Below the pieces are notes generated by a model. That model had not been told where the DNA came from. It did no database searches and was given only the letters and a program-made list of their open reading frames with translations. DNA of 64,000 nt, from positions 124,001 through 188,000 of the forward strand of contig CAWHCK010000033.1 of assembly GCA_963827585.1 (NCBI GenBank). Reading direction: 5' to 3'. Shown here in pieces: positions 53,731 through 61,763 of this stretch (position 1 is the first letter of the stretch; each line of letters begins with the position of its first letter). Source of the stretch: VAZQ01 sp963827585 (lineage in GTDB: Bacteria > Pseudomonadota > Alphaproteobacteria > Rhizobiales > Xanthobacteraceae). The translations under genes were made by a program, and so were the position numbers.

Positions 53731-53937
53731 TGATTTGCGCCCCCGATGCAGTCAGCGACTGGTCCGAACGAAAAGATGCCGGCCTCGCGGGCCGGCAGCG
53801 GCCAACGCCCCACTCCCGCGCGTGCGGGCCCGTGCCCGGCGCCTTTCCAGATCGAAGGGTGTGGGAAGCAAGCCCGCGCGAACCGACAGCGAGGTCGGGC
53901 CCCGGCTGCCGCGTCGTGAGGGCGTCAGTTCATGTCA
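53731..53937. other. intergenic spacer before R1 right copy
   Basis: No supported frame; contains the small hairpin GCCGGCCTCGCGGGCCGGC at ~53777. Confidence 0.4.
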
Positions 53938-54128
53938 GGCGCAGGATGGGTTGAGCGCAGCGAAACCGATGCCGGACGCTCGGGGCCCTGACTGCGGACT
54001 TCCTGTCATGTGATCTAAGCGGCTTAGCCATCAGCGCAGTTTTCGCTGATGCGCCTCTCGGATCGGTCGAGCAACAACGACCAAACGAGATGGGTTTCGC
54101 TGCGCTCAACCCATCCTACGCGTGCTAG
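53938..54128. repeat. compound palindromic repeat, right copy (R1')
   Basis: Same structure as 48555-48743: starts GCGCAGGATGGGTTGAGCGC, ends TCAACCCATCCTACGCGTGC then TAG. Differences are scattered single bases. It is followed by a spacer (54130-54272) with GTCCGCTTTCGGG-type sequence also common in the group. Confidence 0.88.
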
Positions 54129-54272
54129 GGCGTGTACTCATAAATCGCCCCGCCATGTCCGCTTTCGGGCAACCCGGACACTGAGCCTACATCGTCCGCT
54201 GACCGAGTCCGGCCCAAAGCGGCGTTCGCCACCATCAATTGACGCAGTGCGAAAAGTTCACCTCGTTTGCTT

Positions 54273-54683
54273 CTATTCTCGAGGAGCCCTCAGGCGTGCC
54301 GAAAGTGCTTTCGGAATGCCTTGATAGTCCTGTGGAGCGGCCGGCTGCGCGCGCGAGACCCGGAGCGCGCCGAGTTGGGCGAGAAGCCAGTTCAGAGCCT
54401 TGGCTGTCCCCGCGTCAACGTCCCCGTTCTTAACGAAGCCGCTTTTTATCTCCTTGGGGACATCAGCCCGCTCCTTCATCTGATCCTGCCAGATGTAAAC
54501 GAGATCATGGGTCGCTTGCCCAAACGTCTCGTCGCGCATCTCGGGCGCGAGCCGCTTCGCAAGAGTATCGCGGTCGTTGTCGGAAATGTCGGGCTGATTG
54601 AGGATAAGAAACAGCAAGCACTGATGCAGCTTGAGGACTTTGGCACCCGTGTCGTTGCGATGAACCGGCTGAACGCGTTTCAC
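54273..54683 (-). CDS. Peptidoglycan-binding-like domain protein
   Basis: 136 residues from GTG 54683 with GGGGAGG nine bases before. KRVQPVHRNDTGAKVLKLHQCLLFLILNQPDISDNDRDTLAKRLAPEMRDETFGQATHDLVYIWQDQMKERADVPKEIKSGFVKNGDVDAGTAKALNWLLAQLGAL resembles the three-helix PG_binding fold (VxxLQxxL..., GxVDxxTAxALNxLL) found at the start of large toxin-like or Ig-repeat proteins in soil proteobacteria. Here only ~20 more residues follow, so it may be a truncated leader of such a protein. A damaged duplicate lies at 50186-50365. Confidence 0.65.
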   Translation of the reverse strand: MKRVQPVHRNDTGAKVLKLHQCLLFLILNQPDISDNDRDTLAKRLAPEMRDETFGQATHDLVYIWQDQMKERADVPKEIKSGFVKNGDVDAGTAKALNWLLAQLGALRVSRAQPAAPQDYQGIPKALSARLRAPRE

Positions 54684-54810
54684 GGTATCGCCTCCCCTCG
54701 CCAGGAATTGGGATGTTCCGCCACTGCGTCGCGAATTTGACGCCGAAATAGGGATTGCACTCGCCTTGCACGCATGACGTGGTCTAGACGCAATTCTTGA
54801 GAATGCGTGA

Positions 54811-55180
54811 ATTATAGGTGACTCACGTAACGTAGTCAACAGGAGAATTGCGACGGCGCCAAAAGCCTCGCGCGGTCAATGGGTAGGATGGGTCGAGCGC
54901 AGCGAAACCCATCGCACGCGTGCGGGGCGTTTTCAGCCGTTTTTGTCTATGCAGCGGATTTCGACAGGTTTTGCCCATGAATAGTGGATAATCTCGTTTC
55001 ATTACGCCGTTGCGGACTGCGTCGACGCGCGCCGGGCGGGAACGCCGCGGGCGGCATCGAACGGGGATGCAAGCGCAATTTCGGAGACTGCGCCTTTTAT
55101 AGGTGACTCACGTAACGTAGTCAACATAACAATTGCGACGAAGCAAAAAATGTCGCGCGGTCAATGCGTAGGATGGGGCC
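54811..55180. repeat. R3 right copy plus partial third copy
   Basis: 54811-55050 repeats 51199-51432. From 55093 the first ~85 bases recur (near-palindrome at 55105-55122, then GCGCGGTCAATGCG). The near-palindrome GACTCACGTAACGTAGTC is identical in all three positions (51210, 54820, 55105). GTAGGATGGG-type elements are embedded at ~54885 and ~55170. Confidence 0.85.
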
Positions 55181-55529
55181 GAGCCTTTAGGGCGTTTACG
55201 CCCGTCTTCGCGGGCTGTGGCGAAACCCACCGCACACTCGCGGGCCTCTGAACGCACTTTTCGTCAGCATCGAAGTCGGTGGGCATTGGCTGTGTGCGCG
55301 CGCCCTGCCGCCTCGATCAACATCGCATTAACCGTCCTTCTCTAGGATGATTGCACGAGCGGATCGATGGGCGCCGCAACCGGGCCGCTTTCTAAGGCGC
55401 CACAGCGGAAATGGCCGTGCCGTTCCCGAGCGCGGGCCTGTCGATCCAAATCGCCGCCTGTGCGCTTTTGCTCGCCGTATCGCCGCGGCTGCTGGAATCC
55501 GCTCTTGCTGGCGGCTTTCCGGAACAGAC
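55181..55529. other. intergenic, nothing recognised
   Basis: About 350 bases; the first part is a GTAGGATGGG-type element tail (to ~55235). Open frames here mirror the composition of the neighbouring proline/glycine-rich gene. Confidence 0.4.
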
Positions 55530-55874
55530 CTAATAGCCCCGGTACGGTTTGCAGAGACCGTCCTGCACGGTCCAGCCCGGCTGGCAACCGTTCCAAGTTC
55601 GGAAACGGCCGGGCCGGTAGTACCCACCTCCGCCACCGCCGTAGCTGCGATAGTAGGGACCGGGCGGGCCGTAGCCAGGACCATAACCCGGAGGAGGCGG
55701 GCCGTAGCCAGGACCATAACCCGGAGGAGGCGGACCGTAGCCGCGACCATAACCCGGAGGTGGTGGCGGGCCGTAGCCAGGGCCGAAATCAAGAATGATG
55801 CGCTGGGCTGATGCGGCACCGGCTGCGCTCATCAGCGTCACAGCCGCAATAGCAACTAGCAAGGTCCTGTTCAT
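55530..55874 (-). CDS. Secreted Gly/Pro/Tyr-rich repeat protein
   Basis: 114 residues. Signal peptide NRTLLVAIAAVTLMSAAGAASAQ. The centre repeats GYGPPPPGYGPG three times (codon-level tandem repeat at ~55670-55775), then a Gly/Tyr stretch and WNGCQPGWTVQDGLCKPYRGY. The GCxPGWTVQDGxCKPYRGY tail, with two Cys, is shared by a family of short exported Rhizobiales proteins. Probably envelope-associated; role unknown. Confidence 0.78.
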   Translation of the reverse strand: MNRTLLVAIAAVTLMSAAGAASAQRIILDFGPGYGPPPPPGYGRGYGPPPPGYGPGYGPPPPGYGPGYGPPGPYYRSYGGGGGGYYRPGRFRTWNGCQPGWTVQDGLCKPYRGY

Positions 55875-56218
55875 TTATCCCCACTCTAGATCCCGATTGT
55901 GCGGGCCGTGTGTCACGCTGCCTTATGGCATGATCAAGACCTGAGAGCCGCTCATAGTGTCGCGGGCTCGGCCTCGAGGCATCGACGGGCGCTCTCACGC
56001 GCAATGGCCATCCTCGCGGGAATCCTCGGGCTTGTGCTCGGTCAACATCGCAATCATGTGCAGTGCGGGCCCTCTCAGGCACCTGCCCTTGGGGCAGAAA
56101 GGGCCGCCCGAGCGAGCGGCCCCACGCCTTCGCGATGCTACGATCGCGCCGGCCGGGGAGTCGCGCTCGACATCCTGTGATATTTTGCACTACGGGCAAG
56201 TAGCACCGAGGTGCGTGC
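55875..56218. other. intergenic, nothing recognised
   Basis: About 340 bases between divergent small exported proteins. It should hold both promoters, but no clear motif could be assigned. Confidence 0.4.
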
Positions 56219-56641
56219 ATGCATGTCAAAAGGATCGCCATTGCAATCGCCGTTTCTATTTGCGTGACAGGCTGTGGTGAGGGCGCGCCCGGCCCCAAGG
56301 GAGATCCCGGCCCGGTCGGGCCGGCGGGTCAAAAGGGCGAGCCCGGTCCGGCGGGACCTGCTGGCCCACCAGGACCGCCGGGCCCTCAGGGCGCGGAAGG
56401 CCCTCCTGGGCCGCCTGCCACTGCGGCGTCAGCTCCGACTGACAGCGCCGTCCGCGTTACGCGCTCCAACTGCGAGGCCGCCGCATGCAGAGCGGAGTGC
56501 AACCAAAACGAGGTGCTTGTCATCGCATACTGTGGCCCGCGCAGAAGTCCTGTGACACTGGTCAACGAAAGAACGGTCACTTGCTCCCGGGGCGCCGCCA
56601 CCAGCCCTCTCGTGATGGTGTGTGCGAAAGCGTCGCCCTAG
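56219..56641 (+). CDS. Collagen-like lipoprotein
   Basis: 140 residues. A lipoprotein signal (HVKRIAIAIAVSICVTGCG, lipobox VTGC) is followed by ~17 Gly-Pro-x triplets (GAPGPKGDPGPVGPAGQKGEPGPAGPAGPPGPPGPQGAEGPPGPP), a short bacterial collagen triple helix. The C-terminal ~65 residues hold six Cys (SNCEAAACRAECNQNEVLVIAYCG...TCSRG...VMVCAK), probably a disulfide-bonded head. Outer-membrane-anchored and probably trimeric by family logic. Confidence 0.85.
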   Translation: MHVKRIAIAIAVSICVTGCGEGAPGPKGDPGPVGPAGQKGEPGPAGPAGPPGPPGPQGAEGPPGPPATAASAPTDSAVRVTRSNCEAAACRAECNQNEVLVIAYCGPRRSPVTLVNERTVTCSRGAATSPLVMVCAKASP

Positions 56642-57023
56642 AACGGGCTCGCCGTTAACTCCGCGTTTAGGCTCTCCGACAGAACCACTCGCACTGCCGC
56701 TGACCGGATGGGACAGTCGGAGCGGCTCGGCCCGACCCGGGGGTGGCCCTCCCATCGCGATCCCTTGGGGGTGTTTTCAGGCCAGGGGACCGGGCCGAGC
56801 CACCCGTTCGGTCTCGTGCGGCATTCTCTCGGACAGGCCCGCCTGCCCGCCTGCTGCCGGTCCGACTGACAGCACCGAGCGCGAAACGGAATTTCCGGGC
56901 TTTCCCCGCAAACGCTCAGACTCGAGGAGTGTCCCTCTCGCCCGTATCGGAGCCACCTGGAAAATTCTTGCAGTTCGTCGCCGAGTCTCGACCTTTGCCC
57001 ATGGAAACCCCATTCTCTTGTCC
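56642..57023. other. intergenic before the TetR gene
   Basis: About 380 bases with long GC-rich inverted segments (CTCGGCCCGACC... and ...CGGGCCGAG at ~56725-56800) that could fold. No gene is supported. Confidence 0.4.
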
Positions 57024-57575
57024 ATGCCGGTCGACAAACGGGTTCAAAAGACACAATCAGCGCTCCTGGATGCGCTGATGTCGCTCATGGCGGCGCATGG
57101 CTATCGCGGCGTCTCCGTCGATGCGTTGCTGGAGCGGGCCAAGGTCGCGCGCTCGACGTTTTACGCGCATTTCCACGGCAAGGACGATCTGCTTCGCGAG
57201 AACGTCAAACGATTGGGAGCGCTGGCCGCTGCTGAAGGCGCGACGCCCGAGCAACGTCTGCTGCGGTTCAGCCGCGCATTCTACGAACACGCGCACGAAA
57301 ATCGCGATCTCTATCTCTCACTGCTGCGCGATCCGGATCGGGGGATGGCGGTGTTCAAGAAGCTGCAAGGCGTGCTCGCCGAAGTCGCCACCAGCGAATT
57401 GACCGACGCGGGATATGAGAGGGATACTGTCGAGCCTGCGGTCGAATTCTTCGTCGGCGCGCAATGGGCCGTCTTGGCTTGGTGGCTGGAACGCAAGCCG
57501 AGCCTGCGCGTCGACTGCGTCCATGGCCACTTCGAACGGCTCGCGAGACCTGTCTTAACCTCGCTTGCCCACTGA
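57024..57575 (+). CDS. TetR/AcrR-family transcriptional regulator
   Basis: 183 residues from ATG 57024. The helix-turn-helix is KTQSALLDALMSLMAAHGYRGVSVDALLERAKVARSTFYAHFHGKDDLLRENV. The rest is the ligand-binding helical domain (TSELTDAGYERDTVEPAVEFFVGAQWAVLAWWLERKPSLRVD), with a C-terminal part typical of TetR_C regulators. It lies 90 bases upstream of an unusual membrane-bound binding protein in the same direction, which it may regulate. Confidence 0.88.
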   Translation: MPVDKRVQKTQSALLDALMSLMAAHGYRGVSVDALLERAKVARSTFYAHFHGKDDLLRENVKRLGALAAAEGATPEQRLLRFSRAFYEHAHENRDLYLSLLRDPDRGMAVFKKLQGVLAEVATSELTDAGYERDTVEPAVEFFVGAQWAVLAWWLERKPSLRVDCVHGHFERLARPVLTSLAH

Positions 57576-57665
57576 GTGCGGGCGTTTCCGAACAATCTCG
57601 CGCTGTTGTGCCGATATCGTGCGCCAGCGGTTGATCCGCCGAGGCCCGCCCGATACCTGGCGCCC

Positions 57666-59144
57666 ATGGTGAACCAATACGCCCGCGCGTCGCTCACGAG
57701 CTTAAGCATCGCAGCTTCAATCGTGGCGATCCATCATGTGCTCGAACTCGGTCTGATGGGCGTCGTCATCGCGGTTGTTTTCCTTGTCGGCGGTTATGGC
57801 GTGCTCGCGTGGTTCAAGCGCAGCGGCGGCCGCGGCGCCTTGATCGCCTATGCGCTGCTCAATGTTTGGCTGATCGTCGGCTTCGGCCTGCTGCATGGTT
57901 TTGTCGAGCATACGCTTGCCCTCGTCGCAGCTTCACACAGCGCGATGTCCTTGGATTGGCTGACGCTGACGCGCCGCCTGACGGGCGTCGCCATGGCGCT
58001 CGCCGGCCTCTGGGTGGCGATCACGGGCTGGCGTTTCCTGGCCGCCGTCGCTGACAACAGAGCTGACGCCGCCGGAGCGATGACGCGCCTGCCGGTCGCT
58101 CCGGCGTTGGTCGCCGCGGCGCTCGTCGGCGCCGTCGCGGGCGCGGACGCCTATATCAATGCCAAGACCACTACAATCGCGATCATCGCGCCGGTGAGCG
58201 GCCCGAGCGCCGTCCTGGTGCAGTCTTTCGTGCGCGCCGCGGAAATGGCCAAGGAAGACCTCGGTCCCGACGCCGAGCGGGTGCGGTTGCTGATCGTCGA
58301 CACGACCGGAACGCCCGAGCATGTCCGGCGCGTGATCGATCGGGCGTTCGCCACGCGCCGCATCGACGCCGTGCTCGGCGCGGTGTCGGCGTCAGGTCAG
58401 TTCACCGCGCCGCACGCGAGGGATCAACGCATTCCCCACATCTGCGTCTGCTCGGTGCGCACGATCGGCGACGGCCAATTCAATTTCACCAACATCCCAC
58501 TTCCCGAAGACGAAGCGACGCGCTGGGTGGCGGAAGCCAAACGACGCGGCGTTGCCACGATCGCCCTGCTGGCGCAAGAAGAAACCAGCGTTCGCAATCA
58601 CGCCAATGCCATGGCGCGCGAAGCCCTCTCGGACGGAATGCGCATCGTCTTCGACGGCCGCTTCGCCGATGAGACGACCGACTTCGCGCTGCTGGCGCAG
58701 GAGGCGCGCGCCGCGAATGCAGATCTCGTGTTCGCGGAGGCGTTTCCGCCGCTCATCGACCGGCTGGTCGCGGAATTGCGCCGCCAAGGCGTCGCCAATA
58801 TCGCGTCCATAGTCACCCCATCGGCCGCTGCCGATCTGCGCGCATTCGAAGGCGTCTGGTACACCGACACCCATCTCGCCGATGCGAGTTTCCAAGCGCG
58901 GTTCGAAGCGCGTTTCCGCGGCGTCCGCTTCGCCGCGCACATGACGCCTTACGCTTACGACTCGCTCAAGATCCTCGCCCGCGCGCTCGCGGACGGGCGC
59001 GATCCGGCAGCGTACGTGCAAGGCCTGACGCGCTACGAGGGCGCGGCTGGCGTGGTGACGCGCGAACCCGGCGGCGGCAATTTCCGCTCGCGACCCGCCG
59101 TGTGGGTGATCGAAGAAGGGCGTCCGCACATGCTGGCGCCTTGA
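57666..59144 (+). CDS. Membrane-anchored type I periplasmic binding protein (DUF plus Peripla_BP_6)
   Basis: 492 residues from ATG 57666. About four spans fill the first ~165 residues (SLSIAASIVAIHHVLELGLMGVVIAVVFLVGGYGVLAWF; ALIAYALLNVWLIVGFGLLHGFVEHTLALVA; TGVAMALAGLWVAITGWRFLAAV; APALVAAALVGAVAGADAYIN). Then TTTIAIIAPVSGPSAVLVQSFVRAAEMAKEDLGPDAERVRLLIVDTTGTPEHVRRVIDRAFATRRIDAVLGAVSASGQFTAPHARDQRIPHICVCSV is the LivK-like fold, to the C-terminus. A membrane module fused N-terminally to a binding protein is unusual; a sensor or tethered receptor is likely. It follows a TetR gene. Confidence 0.82.
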   Translation: MVNQYARASLTSLSIAASIVAIHHVLELGLMGVVIAVVFLVGGYGVLAWFKRSGGRGALIAYALLNVWLIVGFGLLHGFVEHTLALVAASHSAMSLDWLTLTRRLTGVAMALAGLWVAITGWRFLAAVADNRADAAGAMTRLPVAPALVAAALVGAVAGADAYINAKTTTIAIIAPVSGPSAVLVQSFVRAAEMAKEDLGPDAERVRLLIVDTTGTPEHVRRVIDRAFATRRIDAVLGAVSASGQFTAPHARDQRIPHICVCSVRTIGDGQFNFTNIPLPEDEATRWVAEAKRRGVATIALLAQEETSVRNHANAMAREALSDGMRIVFDGRFADETTDFALLAQEARAANADLVFAEAFPPLIDRLVAELRRQGVANIASIVTPSAAADLRAFEGVWYTDTHLADASFQARFEARFRGVRFAAHMTPYAYDSLKILARALADGRDPAAYVQGLTRYEGAAGVVTREPGGGNFRSRPAVWVIEEGRPHMLAP

Positions 59145-59162
59145 GTGCCGGAGCAGAACGAC

Positions 59163-59285
59163 ATGAGATTTTCCCGCGTTCTTCTCGTCATCAGCCTCGC
59201 GGCGACGGCCGTCATGATCCTGGGCTATGTCGCCACGCAATACGGCCCGCCCAGCGCGGGCGCGCCGGCGAGTTTCGCCCACTAG
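59163..59285 (+). CDS. 40-residue membrane peptide
   Basis: MRFSRVLLVISLAATAVMILGYVATQYGPPSAGAPASFAH. One span with a short periplasmic tail. It starts 18 bases after the binding-protein stop, in the same direction, so it may be a small partner of that protein. Confidence 0.45.
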   Translation: MRFSRVLLVISLAATAVMILGYVATQYGPPSAGAPASFAH

Positions 59286-59353
59286 GCGGGCCGTTCGCGA
59301 TGGCCAGATCATAAGCAATTCACCATCAGACTGGTTGTTGCAATCGCTTAGCT

Positions 59354-59605
59354 TCATTCGTGCGCCTCCATAGCCCGGATATCGAGCTTGCCGTCGTATA
59401 GTAGTGCGAGCTGGATTTGCCGGCTCAGCGCGTATACCGGAGCCTCATCTCGCAGGAGCTGGGCAGCTTGCTGCCATTGCTCGCGTGACGCCCGGCCTGC
59501 CGGGAGTGCCAGCATGTACTCGCGCGCCTCACGGACAGTGTGCAGGACCTTGCCGTCCTTGGTGGGGATCGGCTGGATGAACCTCTGGGAGAGATACGCG
59601 GACAC
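59354..59605 (-). CDS. Conserved small protein of unknown function
   Basis: 83 residues: MSAYLSQRFIQPIPTKDGKVLHTVREAREYMLALPAGRASREQWQQAAQLLRDEAPVYALSRQIQLALLYDGKLDIRAMEAHE. Balanced composition and no shift along its length argue it is real. Its leader (59658-59690) carries a hairpin similar to 36542-36589. Confidence 0.7.
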   Translation of the reverse strand: MSAYLSQRFIQPIPTKDGKVLHTVREAREYMLALPAGRASREQWQQAAQLLRDEAPVYALSRQIQLALLYDGKLDIRAMEAHE

Positions 59606-59657
59606 GCTGATAGATAGAGGCCAAGGAGCTTGAGCGTGAGTTCGTGCTCGACAAGGG

Positions 59658-59690
59658 AACCCCGCCCAGGAGGGGCCGAGGCGGGTTCAG
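59658..59690 (-). other. hairpin with CCCCTCC loop in the leader of a small gene
   Basis: GAACCCCGCC pairs with GGCGGGTTC; on the minus strand the loop shows CCCCTCC, as in the hairpin at 36542. It lies ~50 bases upstream of the start at 59605. Confidence 0.5.
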
Positions 59691-59870
59691 TGCCTCGGGC
59701 ACGGTTCGCTGTGTTGTGAAAGACACACCCCATCAAAATCCGCGAATCAGCAGTGCGGCTCGCTTGGCCCGTCACGGGGCGGCCCAGTTCCTGAATACGG
59801 TGGGATGCTGCTACGCTGGCGTCTGGAAAAGGCTCGGCGTGAGGTGTTAAGCGAAGGGGGGAGCTAGGCC

Positions 59871-59978
59871 ATGTGGGATTTCACAGGACTGATTCTTTGG
59901 GCGATGTACGGACTACGGTGGTCTCCGGCGCCAGGAGCTGAAGACAAACCAAAACAATGGGATGATGCCATATATTGA
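59871..59978 (+). CDS. Possible 35-residue peptide
   Basis: MWDFTGLILWAMYGLRWSPAPGAEDKPKQWDDAIY, with GAAGGGGGGAG before the ATG. Trp-rich, with one short hydrophobic stretch. The ribosome-binding site is the main support. Confidence 0.35.
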   Translation: MWDFTGLILWAMYGLRWSPAPGAEDKPKQWDDAIY

Positions 59979-60314
59979 GCCGGGCACAGCAAAGAGGACG
60001 CGCTCATAAGGGGCGGTCCAGACCCGACTCTTTTCAGCCTCGGGGATATTCCAGCCCCATCATGCGGGCCGTGATTTCGCCCTTGCGCCTGGTCAATGAC
60101 GCGGCCCCTTGTCGTCGATGGTCACACCATCGAGGCCGCTTGTCCGGCCCCGCCGGCCGGCTATGTGCGCGCGGCCTCCACGGTCGGTCAGCTGGACCTC
60201 GCGGACGCCCCGTGCGTGGGACGCGGCTGCGGGGGTGATGCAGTTCACAAACGTACGATCCTGCCTGTGCCATGCTTCCACCGATCACCGTTTTGGGAGG
60301 AATGGAGGAAACGA
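59979..60314. other. intergenic, nothing recognised
   Basis: About 335 GC-rich bases; the frames on either strand show no family resemblance or convincing start. Confidence 0.4.
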
Positions 60315-60548
60315 ATGACAAGCGTACTTCCGAAGGACGCGGCCGCGCTCAAAGCCATCGCACAGGAACTCGCCGGCCAGGACGCCGACTATATCGAGCA
60401 GTTCCTGCGCCAGCTATTGGCCGAGTTCTCAAAGTCTGGTCCAGACGCGGTCCTCATTGCATCCCCTCGGCCGCCTCGACGGAATGCACGACGCAGCGGC
60501 CCCAGCAGGAGCCGAGCCTCGGACGGCCCGATGCAGCGAGGTGTTTGA
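60315..60548 (+). CDS. Small hypothetical protein
   Basis: 77 residues from ATG 60315 with GGAGGAA ten bases before. MTSVLPKDAAALKAIAQELAGQDADYIEQFLRQLLAEFSKSGPDAVLIAS then a basic, low-complexity tail (PRPPRRNARRSGPSRSRASDG), which may come from a frameshift. The helical first half is plausible as a real protein. Confidence 0.45.
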   Translation: MTSVLPKDAAALKAIAQELAGQDADYIEQFLRQLLAEFSKSGPDAVLIASPRPPRRNARRSGPSRSRASDGPMQRGV

Positions 60549-60571
60549 GCAAGTTGGACATCGCCTGTGCG

Positions 60572-60676
60572 CTAGAGCGTGATGGCTTCAGGTTGAGTCG
60601 CAATCACGCTCTAGCTTTTTGTTTGAGCATGATCTTTTCGGAAAACCGGTACCCACTTTTCCGGATCATGCTCTAG
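60572..60676. repeat. two nested palindromic repeats (TAGAGCGTGAT and GAGCATGATC types)
   Basis: TAGAGCGTGAT at 60573-60583 pairs with ATCACGCTCTA at 60603-60613; GAGCATGATC at 60625-60634 pairs with GATCATGCTC at 60664-60673, with GGAAAACCGGTACCCACTTT between. Both are frequent Rhizobiales elements. The right edge includes the stop codon of the DUF3551-like gene. Confidence 0.88.
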
Positions 60677-60912
60677 CGTCGCGTGCGGGAGTACCGGTAC
60701 CCCTGATACATCGGGTTCCGCACGCACCAGGCGCCGGTGCCCGGTCCCGCCGTCATCATGCACTGCTGATAGGAGGTGAAGCCGCAATTGGTGGCACCGC
60801 CGAAGCCGTAATACTGCGCGCACCAGGGGCGGTTGGCCTGCGCGGCGGCCGGGGACGGGTCGAGAGCGAGGAGGAACGGGACAGCAAGCAAACCAGCAGC
60901 AACCGTCTTCAT
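60673..60912 (-). CDS. Secreted DUF3551-like protein
   Basis: 79 residues. Signal peptide KTVAAGLLAVPFLLALDPSPAAAQ, then ANRPWCAQYYGFGGATNCGFTSYQQCMMTAGPGTGAWCVRNPMYQ with four Cys, the DUF3551 pattern (WCxxYxxGxxNCGFxSxxQCxxxxxGxGxxCxxNPxY). Small disulfide-bonded exported protein abundant in Bradyrhizobium relatives; role unknown. Its TAG stop overlaps a palindromic repeat. Confidence 0.85.
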   Translation of the reverse strand: MKTVAAGLLAVPFLLALDPSPAAAQANRPWCAQYYGFGGATNCGFTSYQQCMMTAGPGTGAWCVRNPMYQGYRYSRTRR

Positions 60913-61289
60913 AGCGAACTCCGAACCATGTCAAACGCCCGCGTCCGACGAACGCCTAATGCCGCGCAATCGAAAGTGTTCCGAGGGGCTGGGCGGCCAT
61001 GGCGGCCCGAGACTGACCACGTGTGAGAGCCGCCGAAGCCCGGCCATTCCGCGCGGCATGGTTCCAACAAGACCGAGCATCGGACCACATCTTAGTTGCC
61101 GCGCTGCAACACAAGCCAAAAATGTGCACGATGCGTCCATTAGCGGACGGACGGCCGCCATCTTCCAGATCACGATTAAGCGCGGGGGCAGAGAGTGGCG
61201 CGGAGTGGCACCCTCCCTCCCTAGCCGAGTGCCTCGCACGGTGGCCCGTCGAGGTTGCTCTGCCCCCATCCAGTTCTGAACGCGGACAC
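60913..61289. other. intergenic, nothing recognised
   Basis: About 375 bases without a supported gene or hairpin. Confidence 0.4.
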
Positions 61290-61514
61290 ATGATGATTAC
61301 GCCAATCGAATGTCGAGAACGGGCCGCTGAATGTCGGCAGATGGCGGCCCGCGCGCCCAATCCGAGAGTGCATGCCATTCTTACCGATATGGCACGCACA
61401 TGGACGAGACTCGCGCTTGAAGCCGAGCTGAGCCAGCAAGAGAACGAGGCACTGCTGCCCTTCACGCCTACCCCCCAATCCCGTGAAACGGCGCACATGA
61501 CACTGGCGAAATGA
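61290..61514 (+). CDS. Short helical protein of a Rhizobiales family (member C)
   Basis: 74 residues: MMITPIECRERAAECRQMAARAPNPRVHAILTDMARTWTRLALEAELSQQENEALLPF and a polar tail. ECRxxAAECRxMAxxxPxPxxxAxLxDMAxTWxRLAxExE matches members at 28994, 53048 and 61763. Confidence 0.7.
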   Translation: MMITPIECRERAAECRQMAARAPNPRVHAILTDMARTWTRLALEAELSQQENEALLPFTPTPQSRETAHMTLAK

Positions 61515-61580
61515 CGCGCGCCGATGCGCGCCGGCCGGGAGACCCTTTCGAGGCAAGCGCGGCCGCCGCGTGAGGGAGTG

Positions 61581-61763
61581 TCAGGCGGCGCGGCCGTGAT
61601 CAGAGAAGGGGGCCGCGTCTGCTGCGCGTGCCGCTAACGCATCGCGCGCCCACTGTCGACCCATCCGCCGCAAGATCGAACGCTCAACCGATTGGTCGGT
61701 GCGCTCGGCAGCCGCCTCACATTCTTTGGCGTTCTGCTCATAGATATCCGCAAGGGTGACCAT
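61581..61763 (-). CDS. Short helical protein of a Rhizobiales family (member D)
   Basis: 60 residues: MVTLADIYEQNAKECEAAAERTDQSVERSILRRMGRQWARDALAARAADAAPF. The same pattern, Y-x-x-x-A-x-x-C then R-x-x-x-x-x-M-x-x-x-W, links it to members A-C; it is convergent with member C. Confidence 0.7.
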   Translation of the reverse strand: MVTLADIYEQNAKECEAAAERTDQSVERSILRRMGRQWARDALAARAADAAPFSDHGRAA

